From positions 41,783-105,782 of the forward strand of contig NZ_LMSU01000005.1 in NCBI RefSeq assembly GCF_001429625.1: a stretch of DNA of 64,000 bases. Reading direction: 5' to 3'. The position numbers were made by a program, and so were the translations under genes. The notes below the pieces were generated by a model. The model did no database searches, had not been told where the DNA came from, and worked only from the letters and a program-made list of their open reading frames with translations. This document shows, piece after piece, positions 51,988-59,607 of this stretch. Every line of letters begins with the position of its first letter. The first letter of the stretch is position 1. The DNA comes from Nocardioides sp. Soil805 (GTDB lineage: Bacteria; Actinomycetota; Actinomycetes; Propionibacteriales; Nocardioidaceae).

Positions 51988-52422
51988 TCAGCGCACGAAG
52001 CGCGGCGTGAAGGGCGGGTCCCACCACTCGCCGTTGTTGGCCTTGACCGCCCCGATCGCGTGCAGCACGAAGGCGAAGACCAGCGCGAGCGGGTAGGTGA
52101 CGAAGCCGATGAGCAGCAGCATCAGCGGGAACGAGAGCAGCAGGACGATGCCGGTGATGATCTGGACGTTCAGCGAGTTGGCCGCGTGCTGGCGCACGAA
52201 GGGCCCGCGGTCCTTGTACATCAGGTAGATCACCAGCGACCCCACGAAGCCGAGCGTGCCGGCCGAGAGCACCATCGCGACGAGGGGGACCCAGTGCGCG
52301 GCGGACCCGAGGGTCCGCTCCTGGGACGGCGAGATCGACGACTGCGCCCGGTAGTCGGGCTGGTGGGACGGCGGCTCGTACGCCGGGCGGTCGCCGTACG
52401 GGTCCTGCGGTGTCTGGCTCAT
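51988..52422 (-). CDS. DUF4870 membrane protein
   Basis: 144 aa. A Pro/Tyr/Gln-rich cytoplasmic N-terminus (about 1-35), then DUF4870 with three to four hydrophobic segments and the conserved DRGPFVRQHAANSLNVQI between them. Function unknown; the family is common as a small integral membrane protein in actinobacteria. The ATG at 52422 has a consensus AGGAGG 5 nt upstream, which decides it over the longer in-frame GTG at 52455. Confidence 0.88.
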   Translation of the reverse strand: MSQTPQDPYGDRPAYEPPSHQPDYRAQSSISPSQERTLGSAAHWVPLVAMVLSAGTLGFVGSLVIYLMYKDRGPFVRQHAANSLNVQIITGIVLLLSFPLMLLLIGFVTYPLALVFAFVLHAIGAVKANNGEWWDPPFTPRFVR

Positions 52423-52526
52423 GGCGACCTCCTGGTCGGTGTCTGTGTCCTCCACTCAACCACGCCGCGGGGCGGAATCCATCCCGCTTCGGGGGTGCTT
52501 CAGGGTCGACTCAGGGACGAACGCAG

Positions 52527-52576
52527 GTCAACCCTCCAAGAACCGTTTGACAGTCCGACGCGTCCCGGGCGACGAT
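52527..52576 (+). promoter_or_regulatory. Promoter and candidate operator of the ArsR-MFS operon
   Basis: TTGACA (52547-52552), an 18-bp spacer and GACGAT (52571-52576). GTCAAC (52527-52532) and GTTTGAC (52545-52551) form an imperfect inverted repeat over the -35, a plausible site for the encoded regulator. Confidence 0.45.
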
Positions 52577-52592
52577 CACCCCCCAACGACTG

Positions 52593-53135
52593 ATGGAGCG
52601 TCTCGTGGACTCCCCGGACAAGCACGCCATCTCCGCCCTGCGCTCGGTGGCGCACCCGGTGCGGCTGCGGATCCTCTCGATGCTCACCGCCCAGCCGATG
52701 AGCGCCGCCGAGGTGGCCCGCGAGCTGGAGCTGACCCACGCCAACGCGTCGTACCACCTGCGCGTCCTGCACGACGCCGGCGAGCTCGTGGTCGAGAGCG
52801 AGGAGAAGATCCGCGGGGGGACGGCCAAGCGCTACCGGTACGTCGTCGGCGGCGACCCGACCCGCCCCTCCGGCCCCCCGAGCGTCGAGGACGAGATCGC
52901 CTGGCAGCAGGCCACGCACTCCGAGGTCGTCCGTCGCCTGGCCCAGCGCGTGAGGGGGCCGGGAAGCTCCTCGGACATCGAGACGTGGGTGACCCCGGAG
53001 ACGTGGCGCACGGCGATCGACCAGATCTCCGCGGCGATGACGCTGCTCCACGAGCAGGCCCGTCCCGCCCGCACCGAGGGCACCGTCCACGTCAGCGCCT
53101 CGTCGCAGGCCTTCCTGATGGGAGACGCGTCATGA
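52593..53135 (+). CDS. ArsR-family regulator
   Basis: 180 aa. Winged helix at 10-85 (VAHPVRLRILSMLTAQPMSAAEVARELELTHANASYHLRVLHDAGELV), followed by a 90-residue C-terminal part without the Cys metal sites of ArsR/SmtB, so it probably senses a non-metal ligand. It overlaps the MFS gene by 4 bp (ATGA), indicating a regulator-efflux pair. GTG 52605 is an alternative start. Confidence 0.88.
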   Translation: MERLVDSPDKHAISALRSVAHPVRLRILSMLTAQPMSAAEVARELELTHANASYHLRVLHDAGELVVESEEKIRGGTAKRYRYVVGGDPTRPSGPPSVEDEIAWQQATHSEVVRRLAQRVRGPGSSSDIETWVTPETWRTAIDQISAAMTLLHEQARPARTEGTVHVSASSQAFLMGDAS

Positions 53136-54376
53136 CGTGGAAGGACGCCGCCGCTCCCCTGCGCGAGCGCAGCTTCGCGTGGTACTTCGCCTCCCGCTTC
53201 ACCAACACGCTCGGCTCGATGATGGCCAACATCGCGCTCGCCTTCGCGGTGCTCGACATCGAGGGGGCGTCCGCGTCGGCGCTGGGCCAGGTGCTGGCCG
53301 CGCACACGATCCCGATGATCGTCCTGCTGCTGTGGGGCGGCGTCATCTCCGACCGACTCCCCCGCACCCTGGTCCTCCAGGTCTCCAACGTGGCCTCGGC
53401 GCTCACCCAGGGAGCGATCGCGTTCCTCGTGATCACCGGCACCGCCGACCTGTGGATGCTGATCGCCCTGTCGGCCGTGCACGGCGCTGTCTCGGCGATC
53501 TCGTTCCCCGCGATGGCGAGCATGGTCCCCCAGCTCGTCCCGCGCAGCCAGCTCCAGCCGGCCAACGCGCTGCTGTCGCTGACCCGCAACGGGCTCACCG
53601 TCCTCGGCCCCACGATCGGCGCCCTGCTCGTGGTCACGGTCGGGTCGGGCTGGGCGCTGGCGATCGACGCGGCGACCTGGCTGCTCTCGGCGGCGCTCCT
53701 GCTGCCCGTCCGGGTGGCGCCCAGGGAGCGCAAGGCCTCGTCCAGCACCGTGGCGGAGCTGCGCGAGGGCTGGCGGTTCTTCTGGTCCACCACCTGGCTG
53801 TGGGCGGTGGTCATCGGGTTCGGCGCCCTCAACATGATCCACAACGGCGCGCTCTTCACCCTCGGCCCGGTGGTCGCCCAGGAGACGATCGGCCGCCAGG
53901 GCTGGGGCTACGTGCTCTCGGCCGAGGCGCTCGGGCTGCTGGCGATGGCGGTGGTGCTGCTGCGGGTGCCGCTGCGCCGTCCGCTCTTCTGGGGGATGCT
54001 CGCCATCGCCCTCGCCGGGCTGCCGATGGTGGTGCTGGGAGCCGACCCGACCCTGGTCGCCCTGGTCGCCAGCGCGTTCGTGGCCGGCGCCGGGATCGAG
54101 GTCTTCTCGATGGGCTGGAACCTCGCCATGCAGGAGAACATCGACGACGACATGCTGTCGCGCGCCTACTCCTACGACGCCCTCGGCTCGTTCATCGCGA
54201 TGCCCGTCGGCCAGCTCGCCTGGGGACCGCTGGGCCTCGCCTTCGGCAACTCCCGCGTGCTGGTCGTCTCCGGGATCGCGTACGCCGCCATCTGCCTGCT
54301 CGTGCTCTGCTCACGGTCGGTGCGCGACCTGCCGCGACGCACGAGTGACGTCGAGGTCACCGCGCCGGCTGGATAG
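53132..54376 (+). CDS. MFS transporter
   Basis: 414 aa, about 12 hydrophobic segments, MFS_3 (enterobactin-exporter-like/DHA) group: GGVISDRLPRTLVL is the loop 2-3 motif. The regulator-transporter overlap suggests drug or metabolite efflux controlled by the ArsR protein. The stop codon TAG forms the first three bases of the -10 (TAGGGT 54374-54379) of the next gene. Confidence 0.9.
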   Translation: MTWKDAAAPLRERSFAWYFASRFTNTLGSMMANIALAFAVLDIEGASASALGQVLAAHTIPMIVLLLWGGVISDRLPRTLVLQVSNVASALTQGAIAFLVITGTADLWMLIALSAVHGAVSAISFPAMASMVPQLVPRSQLQPANALLSLTRNGLTVLGPTIGALLVVTVGSGWALAIDAATWLLSAALLLPVRVAPRERKASSSTVAELREGWRFFWSTTWLWAVVIGFGALNMIHNGALFTLGPVVAQETIGRQGWGYVLSAEALGLLAMAVVLLRVPLRRPLFWGMLAIALAGLPMVVLGADPTLVALVASAFVAGAGIEVFSMGWNLAMQENIDDDMLSRAYSYDALGSFIAMPVGQLAWGPLGLAFGNSRVLVVSGIAYAAICLLVLCSRSVRDLPRRTSDVEVTAPAG

Positions 54377-54386
54377 GGTCGCGTCC

Positions 54387-55148
54387 ATGACGACTCCCGA
54401 GATGTTCCGACTCGACGACAAGGTCGCCATCGTCACCGGCGCCTCCAGCGGCCTGGGCGTGGCCTTCGCGCAGGGGCTGGCCGAGGCCGGTGCCGACCTG
54501 GTGCTCGGCGCCCGCCGCGCCGACCGCCTGGAGGAGACCGCCCAGCTGGTGCGCGACGCCGGCCGGCGCGTCCTCACGGTGCAGACCGACGTCGCCGACC
54601 CCGCGCAGTGCCAGGCGCTCGTCGACGCCGCGATGGCGGAGTTCGGCCACGTCGACGTGCTGGTCAACAACGCCGGCGCGGGCACCGCCGTGCCCGCCAC
54701 CCGCGAGACGCCCGAGCAGTTCCGCTCGGTCATCGACGTCAACCTCAACGGCTGCTACTGGATGGCCCAGGCGTGCGGCCGGGTCATGGCGCCGGGCTCC
54801 TCGATCATCAACATCTCCTCGGTCCTCGGCATCACGACCGGCGGGCTCCCGCAGGCGGCGTACTCCGCCTCCAAGGCCGGCCTCAACGGCCTCACCCGCG
54901 ACCTCGCCCAGCAGTGGACCGAGCGCAAGGGCATCCGGGTCAACTCGGTCGCGCCGGGGTTCTTCACCTCCGAGATGACCGACACCTACCCCGACGGCTA
55001 CCTCGACCTGGCCATGCAGCGGGTGCCGGCCCGCCGCAAGGGCGACCCGGCCGAGCTCGCCGCGACGGTGGTCTTCCTCGCCTCCCCCGCCGCCGGCTAC
55101 ATCACCGGCCAGACGCTCCCCGTCGACGGCGGGATGACGATCGCCTGA
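54387..55148 (+). CDS. Short-chain dehydrogenase/reductase
   Basis: 253 aa, classical SDR. NAD(P)-binding TGASSGLG at residues 17-24, NNAG, catalytic Ser in NISSV, and YSASK. C-terminal VDGGMTIA is the usual end of FabG-like oxidoreductases. The start ATG 54387 lies 7 nt after -10 TAGGGT, so the gene has its own leaderless transcript although it follows the MFS gene by 10 bp. Substrate unknown. Confidence 0.92.
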   Translation: MTTPEMFRLDDKVAIVTGASSGLGVAFAQGLAEAGADLVLGARRADRLEETAQLVRDAGRRVLTVQTDVADPAQCQALVDAAMAEFGHVDVLVNNAGAGTAVPATRETPEQFRSVIDVNLNGCYWMAQACGRVMAPGSSIINISSVLGITTGGLPQAAYSASKAGLNGLTRDLAQQWTERKGIRVNSVAPGFFTSEMTDTYPDGYLDLAMQRVPARRKGDPAELAATVVFLASPAAGYITGQTLPVDGGMTIA

Positions 55149-55155
55149 CCGGACC

Positions 55156-55194
55156 GTGGGCGGGAGCAGTCGTCCATGGACTGCGACCGCCCAC
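55156..55194. terminator. Bidirectional terminator with tandem G-A internal loop
   Basis: GTGGGCGG/CCGCCCAC and GCAGTC/GACTGC stems are separated by GA facing GA, with a 7-nt loop. It lies 8 bp after the SDR stop and 9 bp before the convergent VOC gene's stop. Confidence 0.75.
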
Positions 55195-55202
55195 GCCTGC
55201 CG

Positions 55203-56573
55203 TCACACCCAGGGCTCGCCGCGGACGACGCCGTCGGTACGCCGCCCGGCGGCCGCGTCCGCCAGCCACCGGTCCTCGTCGCCCCGTGCGAACACGCCGG
55301 TCGCGCTCCACCCGTTCAGCGTCCGGGTGACGACGCGGTCACCCTCGCGCACGACGTGCACGCCACCGCTGAGGCCCAGCAGGAAGGCGTCGTCGACGGT
55401 CGAGAGCAGGTCCGCCGAGCCGGTGTCGCAGGCGTCGCAGCCGCAGTCGGGTTGCCGCTCCAGGACGTGGGCCGGCTCGCCCACCCCGACGAGCACGAAC
55501 GCGCCGTCGGCCTCGTCCATGGGCGCCCAGGCGACCGCCACCGGCAGGGTGCCGTCCCGGCCGCGGAGCACGGTCGCCCGGGTCGGACGCAGGTGCGTCT
55601 CGCCCACCCACGTGATCGCGTCGGGCGGCACCGGGGTCGCAGAGCCCAGCCCCGCGGACACGATCGCCTCCACCCAGGCGTCGGCCCGCACCCCGAGCAG
55701 CCGGTAGCGGCCCGGGTCGAGGCAGCGCGAGTACTCCTCCTCGAGCGCCGGTTCGCCGCCGGGGTGCGGGTTCGGCCAGTCCGCCAGGCCGCCACGCAGG
55801 CGCGCGAAGGCCGCCTCGACGGCAGGGAGCAGGGCCGCCGCCCCGAACCGGCGCCGGTCCGGCACCGCCATCACCGCGACGTCGTCCAGGTGGTGATGGA
55901 CGAGCTGCGGCGCCGGCAGCTCCAGCGCGAGCGAGGTCGCCGGACCCTCCCACGACGACGCGCCGTCCCGGCCCGGCTCCTCCACCGGGAGCAGGGTGAT
56001 GCCCACCCCGTCCGGATCACGGAACACCCGTCGCGGCCAGTGCGACACGGCGGCGAACCCCAGCGCCAGGAGCACGTCGGCGACCCGGTCCGGGTCGGGC
56101 GGCGTGAGCGTCACGTAGGAGACCACGGGACCGTCGGCCGGCCCGGGGGGCATCGGCGTCGTCCACTCGATGAGGAACGGCAGGGACTCGTCGTACGGGC
56201 CCGCGCCGACGTCGCACAGCCGCCACGCGACCGTCTCGCCGTCCGGGGTGAGCCGTGAGCCCTCGGTGACCGGGCGCGGGCCGAGGCCCGCCTCGACCAG
56301 CGCCTCGCGCGCGGCGTCGACGTCGTCGACCGCGATGGCCCAGGAGATCGGCCCGGAGCCGGACCGCACCCGGTCCAGCCACGGGTTCGACCCGGGAGCG
56401 CCGGCGGCGATCAGCTCGACGTACGCCGCTCGCGGACCGCGCACCAGCGCGTTGACGGTGCCGACGGGATGGGCCCCGCCGCGGACCGCGGGGATGCCCG
56501 CGGCGGTCCAGCGCGCGGCGGCCTCGTCGAGGTCGGCGACGGCGATCACGAGGTGGTCGAAGCGGGCGGGCAT
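55203..56573 (-). CDS. VOC (glyoxalase-like)-DUF6226 fusion protein
   Basis: 456 aa, two unrelated parts. Residues 1-210 are a Glyoxalase_3-type vicinal-oxygen-chelate pair (FDHLVIAVADLDEAAARW; ISWAIAVDDVDAAREALVEAG). Residues about 240-456 match the actinobacterial DUF6226 pattern with PDCGCDACDTGS and LLSTVDDAFLLGLSGG. In other genomes the second part is usually a separate protein of this size (from memory). -10 TAGGCT (minus, 56580-56585) is 6 nt before the ATG: leaderless. Function unknown. Confidence 0.8.
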   Translation of the reverse strand: MPARFDHLVIAVADLDEAAARWTAAGIPAVRGGAHPVGTVNALVRGPRAAYVELIAAGAPGSNPWLDRVRSGSGPISWAIAVDDVDAAREALVEAGLGPRPVTEGSRLTPDGETVAWRLCDVGAGPYDESLPFLIEWTTPMPPGPADGPVVSYVTLTPPDPDRVADVLLALGFAAVSHWPRRVFRDPDGVGITLLPVEEPGRDGASSWEGPATSLALELPAPQLVHHHLDDVAVMAVPDRRRFGAAALLPAVEAAFARLRGGLADWPNPHPGGEPALEEEYSRCLDPGRYRLLGVRADAWVEAIVSAGLGSATPVPPDAITWVGETHLRPTRATVLRGRDGTLPVAVAWAPMDEADGAFVLVGVGEPAHVLERQPDCGCDACDTGSADLLSTVDDAFLLGLSGGVHVVREGDRVVTRTLNGWSATGVFARGDEDRWLADAAAGRRTDGVVRGEPWV

Positions 56574-56611
56574 GCGCTGAGCCTAGGGATCGACCAATCC
56601 GACCCGCACGC

Positions 56612-57458
56612 TCAGATCCCGCGCGGGTCGTCGTCGAGGATGCCCTGCGCGGCCTCGCTCCCGCCGGGGGTGGGCCCGCCGCGGAGGATGTACTCGAAGG
56701 CGACCGCGACCATCGCGCCGGCGAGCGGTCCGACCAGGTAAATCCACCAGTTCGTCAGGTCGCCCCCCCACGAGCTCCGGAGCGAACGAGCGGGCCGGGT
56801 TCATCGAGGCGCCGGTCACCGGCGCCGCCCAGACCGACACCAGCCCGATGTAGCCACCCACGGCCAGCGCTCCGTTGGACCCGATGTTGCGGGCACCGGT
56901 CGCGGTCCCGAGGATGACGCTCACCAGACCCAGGGTCAGCACGGCCTCGGTCAGCACGGCGACCGTCCGGCTCACGCCCGGGGCCGGCACGGTGGCGCCG
57001 TTGAGGATCCCGCCGTACATCGCGTCGAGGAACAGGGCCGCGAGGACCGCGCCCCCGGCCTGCGCCACCAGGTAGCCGGGCACCCGTCGCCAGGGGAAGT
57101 TCCGTCGCACGGCGAAGGCCAGGGTCACGGCCGGGTTCAGGTGCGCCCCGGAGATCGTGCCCATGAAGAAGATGATCGCCATCACCATGACCCCGGGCGC
57201 CAGGGCCTTCATCGCGAGCGTGAGGTCGCCGCCGTACGACGTCGCGCCCACCACGCCGCCGCCCGCGGCGACCAGGACCAGCAGGAAGGTCCCCCAGAGC
57301 TCGCTGAACAGGCGCCGGTACTCCAGCCCCGGGTTGGAGAACTCGATCTCCTGCCGTCGCACCCGTGCGGTGTGGCGGCCGAGCCAGGTGAGGACCGGCT
57401 CGGCCTCCCCCTCGTGCGGCAGCGGGTGCGCCACGGTCTCCGCCTCTCCCCGGGACAC
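56612..57458 (-). pseudogene. Aquaporin/MIP channel with a homopolymer frameshift
   Basis: Two NPA boxes (SGAHLNPAVTL and GASMNPARSF) and six hydrophobic segments mark a MIP-family water/glycerol channel. A run of seven C at 56763-56769 (seven G on the coding strand) shifts the frame right after FAPELVGG. With six G the frame continues DLTNWWIYLVGPLAGAMVAV, the sixth helix, to a stop at 56612, about 281 aa. As written the protein loses helix 6. The start is uncertain: GTG 57458 or GTG 57434. A sequencing error in the G7 tract or phase variation are both possible. Confidence 0.82.
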
Positions 57459-57512
57459 GTCCGTTCTACGCGGGCGGTCGAGGCCGGGGGTAGGGCCGTT
57501 CGGCCCCGGAAG

Positions 57513-57550
57513 CAGATCAGGCCGGGCCCTGGTGGGCCCGGCCTGATCTG
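57513..57550 (-). terminator. tRNA-Ala terminator
   Basis: CAGATCAGGCCGGGCC and its perfect complement form a 16-bp stem (17 with the closing C-G), loop TGGT, 7 bp past the tRNA 3' end. Confidence 0.85.
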
Positions 57551-57556
57551 TGTCGG

Positions 57557-57629
57557 TGGAGGTGAGGGGACTCGAACCCCTGACCCTCTGCATGCCATGC
57601 AGATGCGCTACCAGCTGCGCCACACCCCC
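57557..57629 (-). tRNA. tRNA-Ala(GGC)
   Basis: 73 nt without encoded CCA. Acceptor GGGGGTG/CACCTCC with one G-T pair, D arm GCGC-AGCTGGTA-GCGC, anticodon stem TCTGC/GCAGA with loop ATGGCAT (anticodon GGC), variable loop GGGTC, T arm AGGGG-TTCGAGT-CCCCT, discriminator A. A TAATAT -10-like hexamer on the minus strand lies about 45 bp upstream. Confidence 0.97.
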
Positions 57630-57677
57630 AACGGGTGCGCCCTCCGGAGCGGACTCCCTCGGACAACTCGCAGAATA

Positions 57678-58334
57678 TTAGCCAACCGGTGTGCAGGGTG
57701 CGAAATCGGGGGTCCGGTTCCACGCCACGAGGCGCAGCGGGGCCCCCCGGCCGGCGTCGGCGAGGACCGAGTGGCCGCAGTTGTCGAGCCCGCGCAACGA
57801 CGTGGCCGTGGCCCGGTCCCAGCCGAGGAGCGCGACCGTGGCGGCCTTGAGCGCGGCGCCGTGGCTGACGACGCACGCGGTCCCGCCTGGCGCCACCGAG
57901 CCCAGCGCCTCGGTCAGGGCGGGCAGGATCCGGCGCAGCACGTCGTCGGTCGACTCGGCGCCCGGCACCGCGTCCGCGTTCTCGAACGAGCCGCCCGCGG
58001 CCGTCCACGCGGCGTGCTCGGCGGGATGGGCGGCCGCGAACTCGGGGATCGTCAGGCCGGCCCGCGCCCCCACGTCGTACTCCCGCAGGCGCGCGTCGTG
58101 CCGGACCTCGAGCCCGGTGGCCTCGGCGACCGCCGCCGCGGTGGTCGCGGCGCGGGTGAGGTCGGAGCTCCACAGCACGTCCGGTCGCAGCGCGGCGATC
58201 GCCGGCGCCACGGCCGCCGCCTGCGCGTGGCCGACCTCGTCGAGGCCGACGTCGAGCTGGCCCTGCGCGCGGCCTTCGGCGTTCCAGGCGGTCCGGCCGT
58301 GCCGCAGCAGGACCAGGGTGCGGGGAGCGGTCAC
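57678..58334 (-). CDS. Histidine phosphatase (GpgP-like)
   Basis: 218 aa. Phosphohistidine motif LLRHGRTAWN at the N-terminus, second catalytic His in VSHGAALKA. By position after rsfS it corresponds to mycobacterial Rv2419c, glucosyl-3-phosphoglycerate phosphatase; whether it has that activity here is inference. GTG start at 58334 overlaps the rsfS stop by 4 bp. Last gene of the small-protein-nadD-rsfS unit, followed by tRNA-Ala. Confidence 0.9.
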   Translation of the reverse strand: MTAPRTLVLLRHGRTAWNAEGRAQGQLDVGLDEVGHAQAAAVAPAIAALRPDVLWSSDLTRAATTAAAVAEATGLEVRHDARLREYDVGARAGLTIPEFAAAHPAEHAAWTAAGGSFENADAVPGAESTDDVLRRILPALTEALGSVAPGGTACVVSHGAALKAATVALLGWDRATATSLRGLDNCGHSVLADAGRGAPLRLVAWNRTPDFAPCTPVG

Positions 58335-58771
58335 TCCTCGTCGGCGGTGCCGGCGTCGTCGGCGTCGGTGGTGCCCGCGTGGGCCGCGCCGGGCACCTCG
58401 GTGACGGCCGGCGTGGTGACGTCGACGGAGATCACCGGGCAGTCGCGCCAGAGCCGCTCGAGGGCGTAGAACTGGCGCTCCTCCTCGTGCTGCACGTGGA
58501 CGACGATCTCGCCGTAGTCGAGCAGCACCCAGCGTCCCTCGCGGTGGCCCTCGCGGCGGATCGGCTTGGCGCCGTGCTCGCGCAGCTTGTCCTCGACCTC
58601 GTCGACGATGGCCTTGACCTGCCGCTCGTTGGTCGCCGAGGCGAGCACGAAGGCGTCGGTGATGGCCAGCTGCTCGCTGACGTCGAAGGCGATGACCTGC
58701 TGGGCCAGCTTGTCGGCGGCCGCGGCAGCGGCGACCTGGACGAGCTCGATGGCGTGGTCGGTGGCAGTCAT
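58331..58771 (-). CDS. rsfS: Ribosomal silencing factor RsfS
   Basis: 146 aa, nucleotidyltransferase-like fold of the Iojap/RsfS family: DVSEQLAITDAFVLASATNERQVKAIVD and WVLLDYGEIVVHV. It binds uL14 on the 50S subunit and blocks subunit joining in stationary phase. The C-terminal 30 residues are an acidic Ala/Thr/Asp extension (TDADDAGTADEE). Overlaps nadD by 4 bp and the phosphatase gene by 4 bp. Confidence 0.95.
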   Translation of the reverse strand: MTATDHAIELVQVAAAAAADKLAQQVIAFDVSEQLAITDAFVLASATNERQVKAIVDEVEDKLREHGAKPIRREGHREGRWVLLDYGEIVVHVQHEEERQFYALERLWRDCPVISVDVTTPAVTEVPGAAHAGTTDADDAGTADEE

Positions 58772-59394
58772 ACGGGCTCCTTGTCGGGAGTGTCTCCCGC
58801 AGTGGTGGTGTAGAGGTCGTGCTTGGCGATGTACTGCACGACGCCGTCGGGCACGAGGTACCAGACGGGTTCGCCGCGACGCCTGCGCGCGCGGCAGTCG
58901 GTCGAGGAGATCGCCAGGGCCGGGATCTCGACCATGGTGACCTTGTCGGAGGGGATCTTGTCGAGCGTGGCCGGGTCCATGTCGTAGCCCGGCCGGGTGC
59001 AGCCGACGAACTGCGCCAGCGCGAAGAGCTCGTCGACGTCGCGCCATGTGAAGATGTCGGCCAGTGCGTCGGCACCGGTGATGAAGTAGAGCTCCGCGTC
59101 GGGCATCTCGGCACGCAGGTCGCGCAGCGTGTCGATGGTGTACGTCGGGCCGGTGCGGTCGACGTCGACGCGCGAGACGTTGAACCGAGGGTTGGACGCC
59201 GTGGCGATGACCGTCATCAGGTAGCGGTCCTCGGCCGGCGAGACATCCCGGTCGGCCTTCTGCCACGGCGCACCGGTCGGGACGAACACGACCTCGTCGA
59301 GGTCGAACCAGGCCTGGACCTCGGACGCCGCGACGAGGTGGCCGTGGTGGATGGGGTCGAAGGTGCCGCCCATCACGCCCACGCGACGGGGCAT
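58768..59394 (-). CDS. nadD: Nicotinate-nucleotide adenylyltransferase
   Basis: 208 aa. Nucleotidyltransferase motif GGTFDPIHHGH at 9-19 and the ISSTDCR motif near the C-terminus. It converts nicotinate mononucleotide to deamido-NAD, an essential step of NAD synthesis. The ATG shares its A with the stop codon of the 49-aa membrane protein gene upstream (TGATG), so translation is coupled. Confidence 0.96.
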   Translation of the reverse strand: MPRRVGVMGGTFDPIHHGHLVAASEVQAWFDLDEVVFVPTGAPWQKADRDVSPAEDRYLMTVIATASNPRFNVSRVDVDRTGPTYTIDTLRDLRAEMPDAELYFITGADALADIFTWRDVDELFALAQFVGCTRPGYDMDPATLDKIPSDKVTMVEIPALAISSTDCRARRRRGEPVWYLVPDGVVQYIAKHDLYTTTAGDTPDKEPV

Positions 59395-59543
59395 CAGCTG
59401 TGCTCGCGCCCGCCGCCGAACGCGACCAGGGCCAGCAGCAGGCCCAGGAGGATCACCAGCGCGATGCCACCCACGAGGTAGGGGTGGATGGTGGGCGCGT
59501 CGTGGGACTCGGCGGCCAGGATCGTCAGGGCGTTCAGCGACAT
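59394..59543 (-). CDS. 49-aa single-pass membrane protein heading the nadD operon
   Basis: Reads MSLNALTILAAESHDAPTIH, then a hydrophobic helix (VGGIALVILLGLLLALVAF) and a short Gly/Arg/Glu/His/Ser tail. No family recognised. Evidence for coding: an exact TGATG junction with nadD and a -10 TAGGAT (minus, 59550-59555) that ends 6 nt before the ATG. It would be the first, leaderless gene of the nadD-rsfS-phosphatase operon. Confidence 0.75.
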   Translation of the reverse strand: MSLNALTILAAESHDAPTIHPYLVGGIALVILLGLLLALVAFGGGREHS

Positions 59544-59607
59544 GGCGCGATCCTATCGTCCGGAGCGCGCGGGACGTTCCTCGGCGCCCGCTCGCCAGGA
59601 GGCTCGC

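Noticed and set aside
53908..54153. Minus-strand ORF inside the MFS gene
   Set aside because: Antisense shadow without start signals or homology.
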